Shown here piece after piece: positions 6,898-8,696 of a stretch of 8,696 nucleotides of DNA; position 1 is the first letter of the stretch; each line of letters opens with the position of its first letter. A model generated the notes under the pieces. It saw only the letters and a program-made list of their open reading frames with translations, made no database searches and was not told the origin of the DNA. The position numbers and the translations under genes were made by a program. This DNA comes from Proteobacteria bacterium UBA4457 (GTDB lineage Bacteria > Pseudomonadota > Gammaproteobacteria > Ga0077536), in assembly GCA_002390205.1 (NCBI GenBank), contig DGOV01000088.1, positions 1-8,696 on the forward strand, read 5' to 3'.

Positions 6898-7275
6898 TTA
6901 GATTTCACGCATTCGGTCTAACGCCCAGCATAGAGCGCGCATATTCTGCCAGAGAACCATTTGATCTCCTTCCAACGTGAGTCGGCCATGAAGAGGGTGT
7001 GCCATTGCCCAGATGTCGTTGTACATTGGAGGTGGGACTTCTTGACAGAATTTGGCCCAGCTTTCTGCAGGCCCCTTGATTGCAAGTTGATAGCAAGTTT
7101 CCGGATTAAAATCAGATTCAATCGCAGCTATTTTGCCTTTATGAAATTCTACGACATATTCAGTGTCTCCGAATCCGAACAACAAGTTCGTTGTCATATG
7201 CTTCCCTATCCAACTCATGGGACCGTTGTTGTTAACCAGCTTCTGCCAGTCTTCCATCCACGTTTTTTCAAACAT
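6898..7275 (-). CDS. SCP2-like small protein
   Basis: Soluble 125-residue protein resembling a sterol-carrier-protein-2 fold domain: the beta-strand pair YVVEFHKGKIAAIE (40-53), an amphipathic stretch with IKGPAESWAKF (66-76), and the closing pattern GRLTLEGDQMVLWQNMRAL (97-115). This matches the order 'charge sensing strands, GPxxxW helix, G-L-x-EGD' of SCP2 proteins. The SCP2 fold makes a hydrophobic tunnel for lipids or acyl-CoA; whether this protein carries ligand or helps an enzyme is not known. The start is set by a strong AGGAGG 5 bases upstream. It is translated just ahead of, and probably coupled in expression to, the alpha/beta hydrolase. It has many Trp, Met and aromatic residues, fitting a hydrophobic ligand. 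The assignment rests on a remembered pattern and could be wrong; the gene itself is solid. Confidence 0.65.
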   Translation of the reverse strand: MFEKTWMEDWQKLVNNNGPMSWIGKHMTTNLLFGFGDTEYVVEFHKGKIAAIESDFNPETCYQLAIKGPAESWAKFCQEVPPPMYNDIWAMAHPLHGRLTLEGDQMVLWQNMRALCWALDRMREI

Positions 7276-7281
7276 TACTTT

Positions 7282-7287
7282 CCTCCT
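7282..7287 (-). promoter_or_regulatory. strong ribosome binding site of the SCP2-like gene
   Basis: AGGAGG on the minus strand, 5 bases before the ATG at 7275; the best Shine-Dalgarno in the window, suggesting high expression of the small protein. Confidence 0.8.
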
Positions 7288-7309
7288 AGGTGGTTTATTC
7301 TATGATATA

Positions 7310-7348
7310 TGAAGTCATTGTTTCTGTTTGTCTGTGTTTCAGACTTCA
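7310..7348 (-). promoter_or_regulatory. overlapping inverted repeats in the SCP2-like leader
   Basis: In the 142-base gap between the isomerase-like and SCP2-like genes, TGAAGTC (7310-7316) is perfectly inverted at 7342-7348 (GACTTCA). A second perfect repeat, GTCTG (7330-7334) and CAGAC (7340-7344), shares bases with the second arm, so the two hairpins exclude each other. There is no T run. They could be a weak terminator, a leader switch or a regulator site. No convincing promoter is visible in this gap, apart from a lone TAGAAT-like -10 box. Confidence 0.35.
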
Positions 7349-7417
7349 GTTAACGTAACTCCACTGCAATTGCCAGCGCCGCTAACAATTTTCATTTAAG
7401 TACGCACTGCAGCTTAA

Positions 7418-7738
7418 TTAACTTTTAGCCAATTCTTTAAGGTCTTCCGCCCAATTTTCGTATGACCTAAGAGGCTTCCAAGTAATTTTTGGCACAATAT
7501 GCCCGTAACCAAGTTTCCATATCGGTAGGTTGTGCACAATATGGTCAATCTGATCTCCGCTGTCTACTTCGACAATTGCAATAATCTGATATTCTCCGGC
7601 AACTTTGTAGATTGATTTTATGGCACCAGCTTTAACAGCTTCAATAGCTGCAACTGATTCTTGTCGCCAAACTTCGAAAAAGTCACCCTTAGCCATTCCT
7701 TCAGGTTTCTCTAAATCAGCGGTCATCATTACTAACAT
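7418..7738 (-). CDS. muconolactone-isomerase-like (MIase superfamily) protein
   Basis: A 106-residue cytosolic protein of the dimeric alpha+beta barrel type. It resembles muconolactone delta-isomerase: first strand MLVMMTADL, a helix with EVWRQESVAAIEAVKAG (22-38), then IYKVAGEYQIIAIVEVDSGDQ (43-63) and the DHIVHNLPIW segment (65-74), corresponding to the VDSxDELHxLLxxLPL pattern of that family. The tail after residue 85 is longer than in muconolactone isomerase (about 92-97 residues), so the reaction may differ. True muconolactone isomerases shift a double bond in the ketoadipate route; other catabolic clusters use related small proteins of unknown role. AGGAGA sits 5 bases before the ATG. 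It lies 51 bases after the cyclotransferase-like gene and 142 bases before the SCP2-like gene. Confidence 0.75.
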   Translation of the reverse strand: MLVMMTADLEKPEGMAKGDFFEVWRQESVAAIEAVKAGAIKSIYKVAGEYQIIAIVEVDSGDQIDHIVHNLPIWKLGYGHIVPKITWKPLRSYENWAEDLKELAKS

Positions 7739-7743
7739 TCTCT

Positions 7744-7749
7744 TCTCCT
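7744..7749 (-). promoter_or_regulatory. ribosome binding site of the isomerase-like gene
   Basis: AGGAGA on the minus strand, 5 bases before the ATG at 7738, supporting this start. Confidence 0.7.
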
Positions 7750-7762
7750 GCTCAAATTAATC

Positions 7763-7780
7763 GACGACCAACTGGTCATC
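7763..7780 (-). terminator. hairpin after the cyclotransferase-like gene
   Basis: Minus strand GATGACCA (7780-7773) and TGGTCGTC (7770-7763) form an 8-bp stem with one T-G pair and a 2-base gap; its core GACCA/TGGTC is perfect. It starts 9 bases past the stop of the upstream gene but lacks a T run (GATTAATTTG follows). Such a tight dyad might equally be an operator, since a 2-base loop is sterically poor for RNA. Confidence 0.35.
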
Positions 7781-7789
7781 TAGTTTATT

Positions 7790-8272
7790 TTAGCCTTTTA
7801 TTAAACGCAAATTATCTTTTGTTCTATGTTCATTGTGATCAGGCACTGAGTCAAAAGATTCTACCATCCTGATATATTCTGAAGGAAAAGAGTGAAACCG
7901 ACAACCTTCCAGAACTAGCTGTTTGTACCATTCGTAAGGTGCAACATTGTTGTCGATATAAGGTGCTTGGGCAACATATGCAAAGCATTCTCCGTAACCG
8001 GAGATATCGTACATGACTGACTCGTATCCTTTTCCTACGCCTTCTATCTCGTCTAAAAGATTTTTGCTTTCCAAAGCTAGATCGTAGACCACGCCATAAA
8101 CGGATTGTCCAGCAAAGGACCAAATAGAACATTTCCCTGAGCCATCAATAGAAACTTTTGAAAAATTGAGCTGATGATCTATGAGAATAGCTTTTCCAAT
8201 AGAAACTATTGAGCCGAGACGTTGTTGAATTCGACTAGGTAATAAATTGGAGCCATAAGCGAAATATTTCAT
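7790..8272 (-). CDS. gamma-glutamylcyclotransferase-like protein
   Basis: A 160-residue protein of the GGCT (AIG2-like) fold. The N-terminal signature YFAYGSNLLPSRIQQRLG (3-20) carries the YGSN loop (6-9) that binds the gamma-glutamyl group, and LLDEIEGVGKGYE (72-84) holds the likely catalytic Glu77. Family enzymes release 5-oxoproline from gamma-glutamyl amines or peptides, a glutathione-related housekeeping or detoxifying step in the cytosol; some members have unknown substrates. I chose the ATG at 8272 rather than the GTG directly before it, because the motif starts at once and a GTG adds only one residue. No clear ribosome site is visible. It is the least pathway-like gene of the minus block. 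It stands back to back with an acyl-CoA dehydrogenase gene, and the 157 bases between them would hold both promoters. Confidence 0.85.
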   Translation of the reverse strand: MKYFAYGSNLLPSRIQQRLGSIVSIGKAILIDHQLNFSKVSIDGSGKCSIWSFAGQSVYGVVYDLALESKNLLDEIEGVGKGYESVMYDISGYGECFAYVAQAPYIDNNVAPYEWYKQLVLEGCRFHSFPSEYIRMVESFDSVPDHNEHRTKDNLRLIKG

Positions 8273-8386
8273 CACTTGTTGTCAATTAGCTTGGTATTAA
8301 AATAACTAGACAGGTTCAATTAATGATTCCAGATAATAGACAATAGAAGCTTTTTTACGCGGGATGATTGTCGCTAAAATGTCGAC

Positions 8387-8392
8387 TATACT
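8387..8392 (+). promoter_or_regulatory. possible -10 box of the second acyl-CoA dehydrogenase
   Basis: TATACT (5 of 6) lies about 38 bases before the ATG at 8430, but no acceptable -35 sequence stands 16-18 bases upstream, so it would need an activator or be chance. The rest of the divergent gap 8273-8429 is AT-rich, with short palindromes (GTCGAC at 8381-8386, CTAGCTAG at 8408-8415) and no other clear signal. Confidence 0.3.
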
Positions 8393-8415
8393 TACATCTT
8401 GTCTTACTAGCTAGC

Positions 8416-8421
8416 AAAAGG
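8416..8421 (+). promoter_or_regulatory. ribosome binding site of the second acyl-CoA dehydrogenase
   Basis: AAAAGG, 8 bases before the ATG at 8430. It decides the start of a gene that has no stop codon inside the window. Confidence 0.6.
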
Positions 8422-8429
8422 TTATTGAT

Positions 8430-8696
8430 ATGTCACGCGCTAAGGATAGCATTACGGTCGAAGAAGAAAACCAAATTATGGACGCACTTGATGTTTGGCT
8501 TCTAAAAGAAGTAGCGCCTCATGTTAGAGAGTTTGAGCATGAGGATATATACCCGACTGAGATTGTTCAACAAATGAAAGAAATGGGTCTTTTTAGCCTT
8601 ATGTACACACCTGAACACGGCGGTTTGGGATTTTCTGCCTCCTCTTACACCAAAGTTATTACTCGGTTAAGCGAGACTTGGATGAGTTTGGCCGGC
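8430..8696 (+). CDS. acyl-CoA dehydrogenase, N-terminal part, cut by window end
   Basis: The frame from the ATG at 8430 stays open for 89 codons to the last base. It encodes the N-terminal helical domain of an acyl-CoA dehydrogenase: LLKEVAPHVREFEHEDIYP (24-42), the helix IVQQMKEMGLFSLMYTPEHGGLGFSA (45-70), where PEHGGLG is the conserved loop between the first helices, then SYTKVITRLSETWMSLAG. The sequence differs clearly from the complete dehydrogenase at 5892-4729, so it is a separate paralogue and not a repeat. The catalytic base and flavin motifs lie beyond the window. It is transcribed divergently from the cyclotransferase-like gene. A second dehydrogenase suggests two oxidation steps or two substrates in the wider locus. 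Confidence 0.85.
   Translation, partial: MSRAKDSITVEEENQIMDALDVWLLKEVAPHVREFEHEDIYPTEIVQQMKEMGLFSLMYTPEHGGLGFSASSYTKVITRLSETWMSLAG

Noticed and set aside
6905..7305. Alternative frames on both strands over the SCP2-like gene
   Set aside because: The 125-residue frame has the AGGAGG site and an SCP2-like pattern; the others lack both.
1..8696. Mobile elements, CRISPR arrays, tRNA or phage genes
   Set aside because: Both strands were scanned by eye; no transposase, integrase, spaced direct repeats or cloverleaf was found.

Overview
The window is a bacterial catabolic gene region with mid-40s percent GC (judged by eye), short intergenic gaps and strong AGGAG-type ribosome binding sites. Acyl-CoA dehydrogenases, a family III CoA-transferase, a MaoC-type double hotdog hydratase, SDRs, and SCP2-like and muconolactone-isomerase-like small proteins side by side are typical of proteobacteria that degrade aliphatic, terpenoid or aromatic acids. 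A marine gammaproteobacterium would fit, but that is inference. I see no tRNA, rRNA, CRISPR array, transposase or integrase.

Layout. On the + strand, positions 1-548 hold the 3' part of an HSL-type alpha/beta hydrolase, closed by a clear intrinsic terminator. An SDR oxidoreductase follows (599-1387). It ends 15 bases from the end of a convergent minus-strand block that runs from about 8272 down to 1403. In transcription order this block encodes a gamma-glutamylcyclotransferase-like protein (8272-7790), a muconolactone-isomerase-like protein (7738-7418), an SCP2-like small protein (7275-6898) and an alpha/beta hydrolase (6871-6020), with a strong terminator at 5988-5958. It continues with an acyl-CoA dehydrogenase (5892-4729), a CaiB/BaiF CoA-transferase (4684-3578), a secreted 'cyclase family' hydrolase (3503-2568) and a mesaconyl-CoA-hydratase-like MaoC protein (2419-1403). 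A second acyl-CoA dehydrogenase starts on the + strand at 8430 and runs off the window.

How the genes may work together (inference). The CoA-transferase would load CoA on a carboxylic acid, the acyl-CoA dehydrogenase would introduce the alpha,beta double bond, the MaoC protein would hydrate it, and the SDR could oxidise the hydroxyl. The exported cyclase-type amidohydrolase/lactonase, the cytosolic alpha/beta hydrolase and the isomerase-like protein could act earlier, opening a ring, lactone or ester. The substrate cannot be read from the sequence. MaoC plus CaiB recalls the mesaconyl/itaconyl-CoA modules, but no citramalyl-CoA lyase lies in the window.

The minus block appears to be at least three transcription units. 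A terminator ends the SCP2-like/hydrolase pair, and matching promoter-like sequences (TTGACT, 16-base spacer, AT-rich -10) precede the acyl-CoA dehydrogenase and the MaoC gene.
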